Both the position numbers and the translations under genes were made by a program. From assembly GCA_038200275.1 (NCBI GenBank), contig JBBPYC010000086.1, forward strand, positions 39,895 through 103,894: 64,000 nucleotides of DNA, written 5' to 3'. Below are positions 10,860 through 20,035 of this stretch, in pieces. The notes beneath the pieces are model-generated. The model worked only from the letters and a program-made list of their open reading frames with translations. It had not been told where the DNA came from and searched no databases. The DNA is from JBBPYC01 sp038200275 (lineage in GTDB: Bacteria; Pseudomonadota; Gammaproteobacteria; Burkholderiales; Burkholderiaceae_C). How positions within the stretch are numbered: the first letter of the stretch is position 1; each line of letters opens with the position of its first letter.

Positions 10860-12155
10860 ATGAGCATCGATACCGTCTTGAGCAGCAGCCTCGACTGCCT
10901 CGGTGTCCATGCGCGCCGGCCGCGGCCGCAGGCTGCGTTGGTGCTGATGGGCGGCGGCGCGCGCACGGCCTACCAGGTCGGTGTGCTGCAGGCGCTCGGC
11001 ACGATCCTGCGGCAAGCCGGCCATGCGCCGCAAGACTTTCCGTTTCAGATCCTGATCGGCACGTCGGCCGGTGCGATCAACGCGGCCTGTCTGGGCAGCT
11101 ATGCGACCGAGGGCCTGGGCTCTTTTGACCAACTCGCACATTTTTGGACCCAACTGCACTGCGATGATGTGTATCAGCTCCATGTGGCGGGCTGGGTGCG
11201 CTGGCTCGGTCGCCTGTCCAAGGTGCTGCCGGCACTGGCGTTGACGCGTGCGGCGCAACGCCGCGGCGCGTTGCTGGACAACGCACCGCTGGCGCGCACC
11301 CTGACGCGCGGCATCTCGCTGGCCGGCATCGACTCGGCGCTGGCCAACGGCACGCTGAGCACGTTGGCGATCACTGCATCGAGCTACACCAGCGGGTTGC
11401 ACTGGACGTTTTGCCACAGCGCGTTCGATGCGCTTGCGCAAACCTGGCAGCGGCCGGGTCGGCGCGCCGCGTTCGGCAAGCTCTCGATCGAACATCTGAT
11501 GGCGTCGAGCGCGCTGCCGTTCATATTTCCGGCCACCACGCTCGAAGTGGAAGGCGAGCGCGAACATTTCGGCGACGGCTCGATGCGCCAGATGTCCCCG
11601 CTTTCATCGGCCATGCACCTGGGCGCAAAAAACATCCTGGTGATTGGCGCGAGCCAGCCGCAGCGCTCCGGTTTTGGCAGCGACCATGCAAGCGGTGAGC
11701 TGGATCGCCCCACGCTGGGCGGCATCGCAGGGCATGCATTGGCCAGCGTGTTTCACGACACCGTGCAGGCCGATGTGGAGCAGGTCCAGCGCGTTACCCG
11801 CACGCTGCGGCAGCTGCCGCCTGCGCTGGCGCAAGCGCTGCCGTACCGCCAGGTCGAAGTTGAAGTGATCCAGCCGAGCCAGTCGCTCGATGCACTTGCG
11901 CAAGCGCACATGCACGAGCTGCCGCGTGCGGTGCAGCACACCTTGCGCTCGATCGGCGCGCACGAAGGCAGCGGCGCAGCCGTGGCAAGTTATCTGTTGT
12001 TCGAGCCCGGCTTTGTGCAGGCGCTGATCGCGCTTGGCGAACACGACGCGTTTCACCGACGCGACGAACTGCTGGCTTTTTTGCAGCGACCGTCAGCAGC
12101 AGTCACCGACAAAGCACCAGAGACGACACCGTACCTTGCGGACGCGGTGGGATAA
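10860..12155 (+). CDS. patatin-like phospholipase
   Basis: Predicted acyl hydrolase of the patatin family, acting on phospholipids or other acyl esters with a Ser-Asp dyad. About 431 residues. The glycine-rich oxyanion loop MGGGARTAYQVGVLQAL, the nucleophile elbow GTSAG and the catalytic Asp in FGDGS are all present. The ATG at 10860 (MSIDTVLSSSLDC) places the oxyanion loop about 30 residues in, as usual. There is no signal peptide. The C-terminal 150 residues after the catalytic core are helical and of unknown role. It stands alone, divergent from hpf and 250 bases upstream of corA. Confidence 0.87.
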   Translation: MSIDTVLSSSLDCLGVHARRPRPQAALVLMGGGARTAYQVGVLQALGTILRQAGHAPQDFPFQILIGTSAGAINAACLGSYATEGLGSFDQLAHFWTQLHCDDVYQLHVAGWVRWLGRLSKVLPALALTRAAQRRGALLDNAPLARTLTRGISLAGIDSALANGTLSTLAITASSYTSGLHWTFCHSAFDALAQTWQRPGRRAAFGKLSIEHLMASSALPFIFPATTLEVEGEREHFGDGSMRQMSPLSSAMHLGAKNILVIGASQPQRSGFGSDHASGELDRPTLGGIAGHALASVFHDTVQADVEQVQRVTRTLRQLPPALAQALPYRQVEVEVIQPSQSLDALAQAHMHELPRAVQHTLRSIGAHEGSGAAVASYLLFEPGFVQALIALGEHDAFHRRDELLAFLQRPSAAVTDKAPETTPYLADAVG

Positions 12156-12405
12156 TTCGCGCTGGTGGCCAGCCATGCAGGCCGCCACGCACCCGACGCT
12201 GGCCCTTGGCACCGCCGCGGTGCCAATCGGGGGCCCCACCGGGCGGCCCTGAAGCACCTGGCACGATCGTTCTATGCAGCAGTTTCGCTCCTTTTTTTGT
12301 AGCGCAATACGCTGCCACCGCTGGTGATGCCGCCATTGCTGTGCCGAAGCTGCTGCCCCGGATCGATCCCGCCGATGGGTTTTTCGCCCATGACTCCACA
12401 AGCCC

Positions 12406-13392
12406 ATGCTCAACATCTTTTCTCTCGTCAGCGGCCGGCTCGTGCAGGAGGAAATCGAGTCGCTCGAGGAGTTGTCGCAGTTCAAGCCGATCTGGGTCGA
12501 TCTGGAGTCGCCCGACCTGGATGAAAAGCGCTGGATCGAGGAGTACTACGGCGTCATCATTCCGCAGGACGCGACCGACGAGGACATTGAGGAATCGGCA
12601 CGCTTCTACGCTGAGGACAACGGCGAACTGCACATCCGCAGCGACTTTCTGGTGCCGGATGAAGACGACCCACACACGGTGCGCGTCGCGTTCATCCTGA
12701 ACGACAACAACACCGAGCTCCGCAGCCACGGCGTGCTGTTTTCGATCCACGACGAAGATGTGCCGGTGTTCCGCCTGCTGCGCATGCGCGCACGTCGGGC
12801 GCCAGGCTTCATCGAGGACGCCAAGGAAGTGCTGCTCAAGCTGTTCGACTCGGACGCCGAGTATTCGGCCGACACGCTCGAAGAGATCTACGACGGCCTG
12901 GAGAAAGTCAGCCGCCAGGTGCTGTCCGGTGACGTGACCGATAACGCCGCCGGCGAAGTGCTCGGCGCCATCGCGCGGCATGAGGACATGAACGGCCGCA
13001 TCCGCCGCAACATGATGGACACGCGCCGTGCAGTCAGCTTTTTGATGCGCAGCAAGATGCTGAATGCCGAGCAGTTCGAGGATGCGCGCCAGTTGCTGCG
13101 CGATATCGAATCGCTTGACAGCCACACCGCGTTTTTGTTTGACAAGATCAACTTCCTGATGGACGCCACGGTCGGCTTCATCAACATCAACCAGAACAAG
13201 ATCATCAAGATCTTCTCGGTTGCCAGCGTTGCGCTGCTGCCGCCAACGCTGATCGCCAGCGTCTACGGCATGAACTTTCAGCACATGCCGGAGCTGGCGC
13301 AGAAATGGGGCTATCCGTATGCGTTGCTGCTGATGGCGGCCAGTGCGCTGGTGCCGATGTACTATTTCCGCAAGCGGGGCTGGCTGAAGTAG
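12406..13392 (+). CDS. corA: magnesium/cobalt transporter CorA
   Basis: Pentameric inner-membrane divalent-cation channel. 328 residues: a large, acidic N-terminal cytoplasmic domain, a long helix (DTRRAVSFLMRSKMLNAEQF to NKIIKIFSVAS) and two C-terminal membrane segments joined by the signature YGMNF loop, ending in a basic tail (YYFRKRGWLK). The start MLNIFSLVSGRL is typical for betaproteobacterial CorA. The gene is convergent with the next one; only six bases separate their stops. Confidence 0.94.
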   Translation: MLNIFSLVSGRLVQEEIESLEELSQFKPIWVDLESPDLDEKRWIEEYYGVIIPQDATDEDIEESARFYAEDNGELHIRSDFLVPDEDDPHTVRVAFILNDNNTELRSHGVLFSIHDEDVPVFRLLRMRARRAPGFIEDAKEVLLKLFDSDAEYSADTLEEIYDGLEKVSRQVLSGDVTDNAAGEVLGAIARHEDMNGRIRRNMMDTRRAVSFLMRSKMLNAEQFEDARQLLRDIESLDSHTAFLFDKINFLMDATVGFININQNKIIKIFSVASVALLPPTLIASVYGMNFQHMPELAQKWGYPYALLLMAASALVPMYYFRKRGWLK

Positions 13393-13398
13393 CGCAAC

Positions 13399-14199
13399 TC
13401 AGAACCGCACGCCGAACGACAGTCGAACCATGTCCTGCGGCGTGAAGTTGACCTTAGGGTCCCAGGCCAGCCTCAGGAAATAGCGGGGCCAGTCGTAGGT
13501 GGCGGACAGGCCCGTGCGGCGGATGAATGCGTCCTCGACGGTGCCCTGCTTGAACAGCAGGTCGAGTGTCAACTGCTGCCCATCCACCTTCGGCCGACGC
13601 CAGACCAGATGCACGTGCTGTTGATCGGGATGCTGGCGGTTGTCTCTTATCAGCGCGGCCGATACCGCACTTTTGTCGGCCCAGCGGTAGCCGCCATAGA
13701 TCGTGTACGAATCGTTCGGATCAAAGTTGAGGTTGGCGTATTCACGCAAGTTGGTGCGGCCCAAGCCCACGCCGGCGATCCAGCGGGTACCGGTCTCCAC
13801 CGCGAAGCTGCCGCCGACAAAGCCGCCGGACGCGATCTGAATCGACGGCAGCAGACGTACCCATTCCAGGTCGAAGGTGTGGTCCCACCCGGCCCGGGTC
13901 TGCTTGAAACCGTCCGGCACCGAGCGATACCAGCCGATCCAGACGTTGCCGCCGCCGTAGCCATAGCGCAAGTTCAGGTCGAGCGCTGGCCCGGCAGGCT
14001 GGCCGCCGCCGGAGGTTCGGTAGGCGCCAGTCGTGAGTTTGAAGGGATGCTCTGGCGAATCGTCATCGCCGCCAACTGCAGCCCATCCGGTTTGTGCGAC
14101 GCCGATACCCAGGCCGACCACCGCCAATGCAGCGCAGCGGCGCAATGCGCCTGGAGCAGCGCACTGGATGCCATGCCGGATCGCTCTAGAGATTGTCAT
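13399..14199 (-). CDS. predicted outer-membrane beta-barrel protein
   Basis: 266 residues with a signal peptide (basic n-region, ALAVVGLGIGVAQTGWAA, likely cleavage after AWA or WAA) followed by alternating aromatic/polar strands such as LDLNLRYGYGGGNVWIGWY and SYTIYGGYRWADKSAVSAAL. The protein ends in VRLSFGVRF, a terminal Phe as recognised by the BAM machinery. I infer a small outer-membrane barrel of unknown cargo. The reading frame opens further upstream at 14334, but the ATG at 14199 (MTISRAIRHG) gives a sensible signal peptide. Confidence 0.7.
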   Translation of the reverse strand: MTISRAIRHGIQCAAPGALRRCAALAVVGLGIGVAQTGWAAVGGDDDSPEHPFKLTTGAYRTSGGGQPAGPALDLNLRYGYGGGNVWIGWYRSVPDGFKQTRAGWDHTFDLEWVRLLPSIQIASGGFVGGSFAVETGTRWIAGVGLGRTNLREYANLNFDPNDSYTIYGGYRWADKSAVSAALIRDNRQHPDQQHVHLVWRRPKVDGQQLTLDLLFKQGTVEDAFIRRTGLSATYDWPRYFLRLAWDPKVNFTPQDMVRLSFGVRF

Positions 14200-14341
14200 G
14201 GACCGCCTGCGTCTACGCTTGGCAATTGACCCGACTGCGCGGGACGCAAGCGGTCCAGTCGCATCGACCCGGAACCATTGCGTGGCTGTGCAGCGCGTTG
14301 GGTGATGAGCGGAGCAGAGCAAATCCGTCGGCATCGGAAGT

Positions 14342-15094
14342 TCATGACAGTTGTTTCAAGAAGGCGCCCACGATCTCGTGCGCCACCCGGCTCGCAACGT
14401 CGCGCAGGAAGCGTTCGAAGTCCAGGTGGGCTGCATCATCGGCGCGGTCGGAAATGGTGCGCACCGCGGCCAGCGGCACACGATGGTCAAAGCAGACCTG
14501 CGCCACCGCCGCGCCTTCCATTTCTACCGCGAGCGGCTCGTGCCCCGCAGCGCGCAGGCCATTGAAGATCGCGGCGGACTTGGCTGCGGAGCCAACGAAC
14601 TGGTCACCGCTGGCCAGCAATCCGGTGTGCAGCTTCGGCAGCAACCGGCCGTTTTCCGTGTCAAAACCCGCGAACCCGCCCACCCACAAATCGTTGTTAG
14701 CTCTTAAAAGAATAGCGGTGAGCGCTTCGTCGCAATCGAACCGATCGCGGTCGTAGTAGGGCACCTGATAGCGCGGATACAGCGGTGACACGTCCAGATC
14801 GTGCTGCACGAACCCGCTGGCGACCACGATGTCGCCGACTTGTACCGAGGGCGCGAGACCGCCCGCAACGCCGGTGAACAACACACGCTCGACCTGAAAG
14901 CGCTCGATCAACGCAGCGACCGTGATCGCCGCGGACACCTTGCCGATGCGGGACAGCGCGAGCACCACACGTTGGCCGTGCAGCCGCCCGCACCAGAAGT
15001 CGCGGCCTGCGTGGTGGATGCATTCGGCCGCTTCGAGCTGTTCGATCAGGCCCGACTGCTCGTCGGCCAGCGCGCTCAGGATCGCAGTTGCCAT
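14342..15094 (-). CDS. 5'-methylthioadenosine/S-adenosylhomocysteine nucleosidase-like protein
   Basis: Predicted to cleave the glycosidic bond of MTA and/or SAH, recycling methionine and removing by-products of SAM-dependent reactions. 250 residues of the PNP/UDP phosphorylase fold. The N-terminal ATAILSALADEQSGLI supplies the acidic Glu12, FTGVAGGLAPSVQVGDIVVAS is the purine/phosphate loop region, and VEMEGAAVAQVC plus TISDRADD provide the ribose-binding Met-Glu and the catalytic Asp. It sits ten bases downstream of the AGE-fold gene. Other members of this fold cleave related nucleosides, so the exact substrate is inferred. Confidence 0.85.
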   Translation of the reverse strand: MATAILSALADEQSGLIEQLEAAECIHHAGRDFWCGRLHGQRVVLALSRIGKVSAAITVAALIERFQVERVLFTGVAGGLAPSVQVGDIVVASGFVQHDLDVSPLYPRYQVPYYDRDRFDCDEALTAILLRANNDLWVGGFAGFDTENGRLLPKLHTGLLASGDQFVGSAAKSAAIFNGLRAAGHEPLAVEMEGAAVAQVCFDHRVPLAAVRTISDRADDAAHLDFERFLRDVASRVAHEIVGAFLKQLS

Positions 15095-15103
15095 ACTTTG
15101 CAG

Positions 15104-16411
15104 CTACTTGGCGCCGGCCGCGGCCATGCTCAAGGCCATCTGGTGCAGCCCGGTCATGTGGTACGGCTCGACCTGGGGCTCGGCACAGCCGCCGCGCTTG
15201 CTGCAAGCCTTCCCGTACCAGCCGCCGTGCGTGTCGTCAATGAACTGTTCGCGCACCAGTTTCAGGGTCTGCTCGTAGCGCCGCCACAGGTCGTTCTGGC
15301 GGCTCGCACCCGCGAGCAGCGCACGCAGCGCCTCGCACTGCGGCCACGAGTACTTGTCGCGGTCCAGCGTGCCGTCCGGATAGAGTCTGCTGAAGACGCC
15401 GCCATCGGCCTCGTCATAGCCTTTGGCGAGCGCAAACTTCAGCAGTCGCTCGCCGGTCTGCGCATAAACGCCGCCCAGTCCGCGCCGCTCGGCCGTCACC
15501 AGCATGTGGCTCCATTCCATCTGGTGGCCTATGTCGATGTAGCCACCCTGCTCGCGCGTAGTCAGCGGCTTCCAGTTCGCATCGAACCATTCGGGAATGT
15601 AGGCGCCGCCGTCTGGTAGCCCGACAAGCAGTCGGTAGACGACGAAGTTCGCGACCGACCTCGCGCCGGCGAGCGCAACCGGATCCTGCGTCGCGTCGTG
15701 CAGCGCGAGCAGCGCCTCGAAGATGTGCATGACCGGGTTCTGCGAACGGTACCCGTCCTTTCCCGAGGCCGAGGAGAAATCGCGTGCCACCTCGCCGAGG
15801 AAACCGCCCTGCGGGTCACGCAGCCAAGTGTGGATCTCGCTCCAGGTGCGCAGCGCGGCAGCGCGATAGCGCGCCTCGCCGGTGACCCGGGCCATGTGCG
15901 ACAGCGCAAACAGCGCGAACGCATGGCCATATGTGTTCTTGACCGACGACAGCACCGTGCCGTCCAGCGCCACGCGCAGGAAGAACCCGCCATGCACGGG
16001 ATCGTAAAAATGCTTCAGCAAAAAGTCGGCGCCCTGCGTCGCGGCGGCCAGGTAGCGCGGGTCGCGCGTGACCTCCCAGCCAACGATGAATGCATAGACC
16101 AGCCGCGCCTGATCGGTCAGATGGCCGGGCTGCGCGCTATCGGCGGCCCAGCGCCGGTCGAACGCGGTGCGCATGAAGCCCGACGCCGTCGGCGCGGCGG
16201 TCAGCCAGTGCGCGAGCAGGCCCTCGACCAACGCGTGCCGGTGCCATTCGGCGTCGATACGCGTGCGCGCCTCGGCGCCGCGTTGCTGGTCGCAGCCGGC
16301 GCTCGACAGCAGCGCGAGCACGACGCAACAACCGATCGCCAGCATAGAGATACGCCTCGCGCGCCACGGGAAGGCCGTTGCCCCCGCTGCCGAACTGAGC
16401 CACGCAGCCAT
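15104..16411 (-). CDS. exported AGE-family (N-acylglucosamine 2-epimerase fold) protein
   Basis: About 435 residues. An alpha6/alpha6-barrel with typical AGE segments: FLLKHFYDPVHGGFF, NTYGHAFALFALSHMARVTGE, GGYIDIGHQMEWSHMLV and YSWPQCEALRALL. Members isomerise mannose/fructose, epimerise N-acylglucosamine or cleave disaccharides. Unusually, this copy begins with a twin-Arg-like basic stretch (RARRIS), a hydrophobic segment and LSSAGC, an imperfect lipobox, suggesting a lipoprotein or periplasmic protein, whereas family enzymes are normally cytoplasmic. The ATG at 16411 lies four bases after the upstream stop; the ATG at 16345 is an alternative but would leave a signal peptide without positive charge. 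Substrate unknown. Confidence 0.72.
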   Translation of the reverse strand: MAAWLSSAAGATAFPWRARRISMLAIGCCVVLALLSSAGCDQQRGAEARTRIDAEWHRHALVEGLLAHWLTAAPTASGFMRTAFDRRWAADSAQPGHLTDQARLVYAFIVGWEVTRDPRYLAAATQGADFLLKHFYDPVHGGFFLRVALDGTVLSSVKNTYGHAFALFALSHMARVTGEARYRAAALRTWSEIHTWLRDPQGGFLGEVARDFSSASGKDGYRSQNPVMHIFEALLALHDATQDPVALAGARSVANFVVYRLLVGLPDGGAYIPEWFDANWKPLTTREQGGYIDIGHQMEWSHMLVTAERRGLGGVYAQTGERLLKFALAKGYDEADGGVFSRLYPDGTLDRDKYSWPQCEALRALLAGASRQNDLWRRYEQTLKLVREQFIDDTHGGWYGKACSKRGGCAEPQVEPYHMTGLHQMALSMAAAGAK

Positions 16412-16415
16412 GGCT

Positions 16416-18122
16416 TCAGATAGCGGCTGCAGCGACGTTGTCGCGCAACTCGCGCCGCAGCACCTTGCCAACGGGAGTTTTCGGCAGTTCGGTGCGGAAC
16501 TCGACGACCTTGGGCTGCTTGTAGCCCGTCAGGTTTTTCTTGCAATACGCACGCACATCGGCTTCGGTAAGGGCCGGATTCTTCCTCACAACAACGAGCT
16601 TGACTGCTTCGCCGGTCTTGTCATCCGGCATGCCGACGCAAGCCGCTTCCAGCACACCGTCGAGCTGACCCACCACGTCTTCGATCTCGTTCGGATAGAC
16701 GTTGAAGCCGCTGACCAGGATCATGTCCTTCTTGCGGTCCACGATTTTGGTGAAGCCGCGCTCGTCCATGATGCCGACGTCACCGCTCTTGAAGTAGCCG
16801 TCCGGCGTCATGCTCCTTGCGGTCTCGTCCGGGCGCTGCCAGTACCCAGCCATCACCTGCGGCCCCTTGATCGCAATCTCGCCAGGCTGGCCGGTGGGCA
16901 CTTCGTTGCCATCGTCATCGATCAGCTTGAACCATGTGCCCGGCAACGGCACACCGATGGTGCCGGTGTATTCGGTCGCAGTCGTCGGGTTGCAGCTGGC
17001 CGACGGGCTGGTTTCTGACAAGCCGTAGCCTTCGCAGATCGGGCAGCCGGTTTTGTCCTTCCAGAGCTTGGCCACGGCCGCCTGCACCGCGGTGCCCCCG
17101 CCGACCGAGATTTTCAGGTGACTCCAGTCAACGGTGCCGAAATCCGGGTGGTGAGCCAGGCCGTTGAACAGCGTGTTGACGGCCGGGAAGCTGTGGAACT
17201 TGTGCTGCGACAACTCCTTCAGCACCGCGGGCAGATCGCGTGGATTCGGGATCAGCACCACTTTCGCACCCGTGCGCAGGCTCAGCATCATGCTGCACGT
17301 GAACGCAAAGATGTGATACAGCGGTAACGCACAGATGCCCACCGGCTGCACGCCCGCGGGCACCTGTTGCATGACCGGCGCGTTCCAGGCTTCGGACTGC
17401 AGCACGTTGGCGATCAGATTGCGATGCAGCAGCATCGCGCCTTTGGCCACGCCAGTGGTGCCACCGGTGTACTGCAGCACCGCGAGGTCGTCGGGGTGCA
17501 TGGTCGGCGCGTGCAACTTGGCCTGTTCACCTTTGGCCAATGCATCGTTGAACGTCACGGCGCGCGGCAGATGGTAAGCAGGCACGAGCTTCTTGACGCG
17601 CCGAAGCACCAGATTGACCAACGTGCCTTTGACCAGGCCGAGCAGGTCGCCGAACGCGCACAGCACCACATGCTCGACCTTGGTCTGTGCGATGCACTGC
17701 TGCAGCACGGCCGCGAAGTTCTCGACGATGAAGATCGCCTTGGTGCCCGAATCCTTCAGCTGATGCTCAAGCTCGCGTGCGGTGTACAGCGGGTTCACAT
17801 TGACCAGCACCAGGCCGGCGCGCAGGATGGCGGCGACGGCAACCGGGTACTGCGGCACGTTCGGCATCATCACCGCGACCCGGTCCCCCTTGACCAGGCC
17901 GAGATGCTGCAGGTAGGCGCCGATCGCCCGACTCTGCGCATCGACTTGCGCGAAGCTGAACTCGCGGCCCATGAAACTGTAGGCCGGGCGCGCGACGTGG
18001 GTCTTGAAGCTCTCCGCCATCAGCTCGACCAGCGACGCATAGGGCGATTCGGGCAGGTCGGCCGGCACGCCGGGCGGGTAGGCGCTGAGCCAGGGACGTT
18101 CGGCTTGAGTCGGGGTTTGCAT
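16416..18122 (-). CDS. fadD: long-chain fatty-acid-CoA ligase (FadD type)
   Basis: Activates fatty acids to acyl-CoA through an acyl-adenylate. 568 residues. The AMP-binding P-loop motif is YTGGTTGVAKGAML; GYGLSETSPSASCNP is the A5 motif, YFKSGDVGIMDERGFTKIVDRKKDMI contains the A7/A8 region, and the C-terminal catalytic Lys lies in LPKTPVGKVLRREL. The start MQTPTQAERPWLSAYPPG at 18122 is preferred to the frame opening at 18248. A strong terminator hairpin for the pnt operon lies only 20 bases upstream, so the gene should have its own promoter or be read through. Substrate chain length is inferred. Confidence 0.92.
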   Translation of the reverse strand: MQTPTQAERPWLSAYPPGVPADLPESPYASLVELMAESFKTHVARPAYSFMGREFSFAQVDAQSRAIGAYLQHLGLVKGDRVAVMMPNVPQYPVAVAAILRAGLVLVNVNPLYTARELEHQLKDSGTKAIFIVENFAAVLQQCIAQTKVEHVVLCAFGDLLGLVKGTLVNLVLRRVKKLVPAYHLPRAVTFNDALAKGEQAKLHAPTMHPDDLAVLQYTGGTTGVAKGAMLLHRNLIANVLQSEAWNAPVMQQVPAGVQPVGICALPLYHIFAFTCSMMLSLRTGAKVVLIPNPRDLPAVLKELSQHKFHSFPAVNTLFNGLAHHPDFGTVDWSHLKISVGGGTAVQAAVAKLWKDKTGCPICEGYGLSETSPSASCNPTTATEYTGTIGVPLPGTWFKLIDDDGNEVPTGQPGEIAIKGPQVMAGYWQRPDETARSMTPDGYFKSGDVGIMDERGFTKIVDRKKDMILVSGFNVYPNEIEDVVGQLDGVLEAACVGMPDDKTGEAVKLVVVRKNPALTEADVRAYCKKNLTGYKQPKVVEFRTELPKTPVGKVLRRELRDNVAAAAI

Positions 18123-18138
18123 CGAGATCTCCACTTTC

Positions 18139-18172
18139 AAAAGCACAACGCGACCCGGAGGTCGCGTTGTGC
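18139..18172 (-). terminator. intrinsic terminator of the pnt operon
   Basis: A perfect 13-bp inverted repeat (GCACAACGCGACC at 18143-18155 and GGTCGCGTTGTGC at 18160-18172) encloses a four-base loop. Read on the reverse strand it is followed by TTTT (18142-18139). It lies 32 bases beyond the pntB stop. Confidence 0.88.
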
Positions 18173-18204
18173 ATCCTATCGGAGGATCGTTGGACGGAGC
18201 GCCG

Positions 18205-19692
18205 TTATTCGATTGCCTTGGCCATGTCCTCCACAACCTTTTTGGCATCGCCGAACACCATCATCGTCTTGTCCATGTAGAACAGGTCGTTGTCCAGGCC
18301 CGCGTAGCCGGCCGCCATCGAGCGCTTATTCACGATCACGGTCTTGGCCTTGTAGGCTTCAAGGATCGGCATGCCGTAGATCGGGCTGCCCTTGGTGTGC
18401 GCCGCAGGGTTCACCACGTCATTCGCACCCAAGATGATCGCCACATCGGCTTGGCCGAATTCGCCATTGATGTCTTCCATCTCATACACCTGGTCATACG
18501 GCACTTCGGCTTCGGCCAGCAGCACGTTCATGTGCCCTGGCATGCGGCCAGCCACCGGGTGAATCGCGTACTTCACGGTGATGCCCTTCTCCGTGAGCTT
18601 GAGCGCGAGTTCCTTGACTGCGTGCTGGGCCCGCGCCACGGCAAGACCGTAGCCCGGCACGATCACGACCGTTTCAGCATTGCTGAGCACAAACGCGGCA
18701 TCATCCGCGCTGCCGCTTTTCACCGGTCGCTTCTCCTTCGAGCCCGCCGCCGCTGGGTCTGCGGTCTCACCACCGAAGCCGCCCAGAATCACGTTGAAGA
18801 ACGACCGGTTCATCGCCTTGCACATGATGTAGGACAGGATGGCACCAGACGAGCCCACCAGCGAGCCCGCGATGATCAGCATCGAGTTATTCAGCGAAAA
18901 ACCGATGCCGGCCGCAGCCCAGCCCGAATAGCTGTTCAGCATCGACACCACCACCGGCATGTCGGCGCCGCCGATCGGGATGATGATCAGCACGCCCATC
19001 ACGAAGGCCAAGATCAGCATCAGCGAGAACGCGAACTTGCTGCCGTTGGCGGTGAACCACAGGCCCAGCAGGATCATCAGGATGCCCAGCACGAGGTTCA
19101 ACTTGTGCTGGCCTTTGAACTGCACCGGGGCGCCCTGGAACAGCCGGAACTTGTACTTGCCCGACAGCTTGCCGAACGCGATCACCGAACCGCTGAAGGT
19201 AATAGCACCGATGGCCGCACCCAGGAACAGTTCGAGCCGGTTACCGGCCGGAATCGGGAAGCGCGCGATGCCCTGCACCACCAATGCGCCCTCCGGCGGA
19301 AAACCACCGGCCAGCACCGCAATCGGCGGCGCCGTGATGCCAAACGCCCACGGCTCAACCACGGCAGCGATTGCGATGAACACCGCAGCCAGGCCAATCA
19401 TGCTGTGGAAGAACGCCACCAGCTCCGGCATCTCCGTCATCTCGACGGTCTTGGCGCGCCAGGCGCCGTAGGCACCGCCGACTGCAACGCCGATCAGCAC
19501 CCACAAATAGCCGCCGATGCTGGCACCCAACTGGCCGATCAACGCCAGCGTGGTCAGGATCGCGATCGCCATGCCGGCCATGCCAAACACGTTGCCGCGG
19601 ATCGACGTGGTCGGGTGCGACAAGCCCTTCAGCGCCTGAATGAAGCAGACACTGGCGACCAGATAAAGAAGCGTAACGGTGTTGCCGCTCAT
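18205..19692 (-). CDS. pntB: NAD(P) transhydrogenase subunit beta
   Basis: Membrane subunit of the proton-translocating transhydrogenase, which uses the proton gradient to reduce NADP+ with NADH. 495 residues: about nine membrane helices in the first 300 residues, then the soluble NADP(H)-binding domain III with VIVPGYGLAVARAQH, IHPVAGRMPGHMNVLLAEA, GANDVVNPAA and KRSMAAGYAGLDNDLF. The start overlaps the pntAb stop as ATGA. Confidence 0.97.
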   Translation of the reverse strand: MSGNTVTLLYLVASVCFIQALKGLSHPTTSIRGNVFGMAGMAIAILTTLALIGQLGASIGGYLWVLIGVAVGGAYGAWRAKTVEMTEMPELVAFFHSMIGLAAVFIAIAAVVEPWAFGITAPPIAVLAGGFPPEGALVVQGIARFPIPAGNRLELFLGAAIGAITFSGSVIAFGKLSGKYKFRLFQGAPVQFKGQHKLNLVLGILMILLGLWFTANGSKFAFSLMLILAFVMGVLIIIPIGGADMPVVVSMLNSYSGWAAAGIGFSLNNSMLIIAGSLVGSSGAILSYIMCKAMNRSFFNVILGGFGGETADPAAAGSKEKRPVKSGSADDAAFVLSNAETVVIVPGYGLAVARAQHAVKELALKLTEKGITVKYAIHPVAGRMPGHMNVLLAEAEVPYDQVYEMEDINGEFGQADVAIILGANDVVNPAAHTKGSPIYGMPILEAYKAKTVIVNKRSMAAGYAGLDNDLFYMDKTMMVFGDAKKVVEDMAKAIE

Positions 19693-20033
19693 GCCGATGT
19701 CCCCTTTTCAGCCTTGGCCCCGGCATCAGCGATGGTCGGCAGCTTCTTCTCTTTCTTCTTGAACATCTCGAGCATGCGTCGCGTGACGAGGAACCCGCCG
19801 AACACGTTGACGGCCGCAAGCGCCACCGCGAGCACGCCCATGGTCTTGCCGAACGGAGTCAAGGTCAGCGCAGCGGCCAGCATCGCGCCGACGATCACGA
19901 TCGCGGAGATCGCGTTGGTCACCGCCATCAGTGGCGTGTGCAGCGCAGGGGTCACGGTCCAGACCACGTGGTAGCCGACGTAGATCGCCAGCACGAAGAT
20001 GATCAGGTTGGTGATGGTGTGTGAGACTTCCAT
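19689..20033 (-). CDS. pntAb: NAD(P) transhydrogenase subunit alpha part 2 (membrane part)
   Basis: Small membrane subunit, equivalent to the C-terminal part of E. coli PntA. 114 residues with about three membrane helices (TNLIIFVLAIYVGYHVVWTV, the AVTNAISAIVIVGAML stretch and TMGVLAVALAAVNVFGGFLV) and a lysine-rich tail. The ATG at 20033 lies two bases after the pntAa stop. Confidence 0.96.
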   Translation of the reverse strand: MEVSHTITNLIIFVLAIYVGYHVVWTVTPALHTPLMAVTNAISAIVIVGAMLAAALTLTPFGKTMGVLAVALAAVNVFGGFLVTRRMLEMFKKKEKKLPTIADAGAKAEKGTSA

Positions 20034-20035
20034 TT

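Noticed and set aside
18169..19974. 601-codon forward frame, His- and Arg-rich
   Set aside because: Antisense to pntB and pntAb; composition is typical of a shadow frame.
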